This document shows, piece by piece, positions 63,802-64,000 of a stretch of DNA of 64,000 nucleotides. Positions within the stretch are counted from its first letter, which is position 1, and each line of letters begins with the position of its first letter. Origin of the DNA: Paracoccus sp. (in: a-proteobacteria) (lineage in GTDB: Bacteria; Pseudomonadota; Alphaproteobacteria; Rhodobacterales; Rhodobacteraceae); NCBI RefSeq assembly GCF_030538655.1, contig NZ_JAUNTO010000001.1, forward strand, positions 62,001 through 126,000, read 5' to 3'. Below the pieces are notes generated by a model that did no database searches, was not told the origin of the DNA, and saw only the letters and a list, made by a program, of their open reading frames with translations. Both the position numbers and the translations under genes were made by a program.

Positions 63802-64000
63802 ATGAATACCACGACGCAACGTATCCGCCGCTGGAATGGCCCCGCGCTGCTCAGCTTTGGTTTCCGTCCGTTTTTTCTGCTTGGTGCGATCTGGGCCGCG
63901 CTGGCGATGCTGATCTGGCTGCCGATGGCCCTGGGGCGCATTGCCCCGCCGCCGGTGTTTTCGCCGGTGGACTGGCATGCCCATGCAATGTTGTTCGGCT
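63802..64000 (+). CDS. nnrS: NnrS family protein (3' end beyond window)
   Basis: The first 66 residues are visible from ATG 63802. 'LLSFGFRPFFLLGAIWAALAMLIWLP' is the NnrS start with the FRPFFL motif and first membrane helix, and 'VDWHAHAMLFG' matches the conserved WHxHEMLFG segment. NnrS is a haem- and copper-containing membrane protein linked to NO tolerance and denitrification. Divergence from dnr across the palindrome at 63730 fits NO-dependent control. The gene continues past the right edge. Confidence 0.9.
   Translation, partial: MNTTTQRIRRWNGPALLSFGFRPFFLLGAIWAALAMLIWLPMALGRIAPPPVFSPVDWHAHAMLFG

Overview
The window is GC-rich DNA from an alphaproteobacterium of the order Rhodobacterales, most likely Paracoccus or a close relative. 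Evidence: a complete nosRZDFYLX set followed by a cytochrome c550 gene, the unusual alphaproteobacterial tRNA-His (no encoded G-1, A73), a VPLPA-type C-terminal sorting tail, clustered GANTC sites upstream of rpoD, and the rib/nusB/nrdR gene neighbourhood. It reads as chromosome: no transposase, integrase, CRISPR array or rRNA operon is visible.

Layout. 1-5463: a tricarboxylate-type catabolic locus with a GntR/FCD regulator (cut by the window edge), tcuA, an in-frame tcuB/tctC chimera, an isopropylmalate-dehydrogenase-like gene and a divergent GntR regulator with two DNA-binding domains. 5467-7107: universal stress protein, BolA and monothiol glutaredoxin. 7225-12001: a TAXI-TRAP transporter (binding protein, fused permease, DUF1850 protein) and an LhgO-type oxidase. 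12054-17719: small membrane and stress proteins, an M20 amidohydrolase, tRNA-His, mmcB, a candidate 6S RNA and a DUF481 porin-like protein. 17796-28154: nusB-ribH-ribBX, ribE and ribD-nrdR, split by a three-gene capsule block (kpsS, a Wza-like gene, kpsC). 28254-36755: yjbQ, rmuC, a VPLPA-CTERM protein, a BLUF photoreceptor gene overlapping the end of rpoD, rpoD, dnaG and a TetR regulator. 36819-41783: a small lipoprotein, lldD-like, gluQ, trmFO and rplY. 41881-52472: an MFS gene, then the envelope operon frr-uppS-cdsA-dxr-rseP-bamA-skp and purM-purN. 52593-64000: tRNA(CAU), an NAD(P)H oxidoreductase, cytochrome c550, the nos operon, a DNR-type regulator and the start of nnrS.

How genes work together. 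The right end is a nitrous-oxide respiration module: a DNR-type sensor probably acts through TTGAC-N4-GTCAA-like boxes placed for nosR and for the divergent regulator/nnrS pair. NosR and NosX serve electron and flavin supply, NosDFY and NosL serve copper-centre assembly, and c550 is a plausible electron donor to NosZ. The rib genes cover riboflavin synthesis except for an active GTP cyclohydrolase II, because the RibBX C-terminal domain lacks the zinc cysteines.

The most unusual structures are two intergenic arrays of GTGCAC/GTACAC hexamers repeating exactly every 11 bp (20059-20113 and 36022-36076). Other points are the tcuB/tctC chimera, a probable rearrangement junction where the MFS gene reads into the antisense of skp, two decayed genes (a TPR protein and a small lipoprotein), and a dispersed element of hairpin plus GGATATTTG core placed after kpsC and dnaG. 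No wholly new multi-gene system could be established; the 11-bp arrays are the best candidate for something undescribed.
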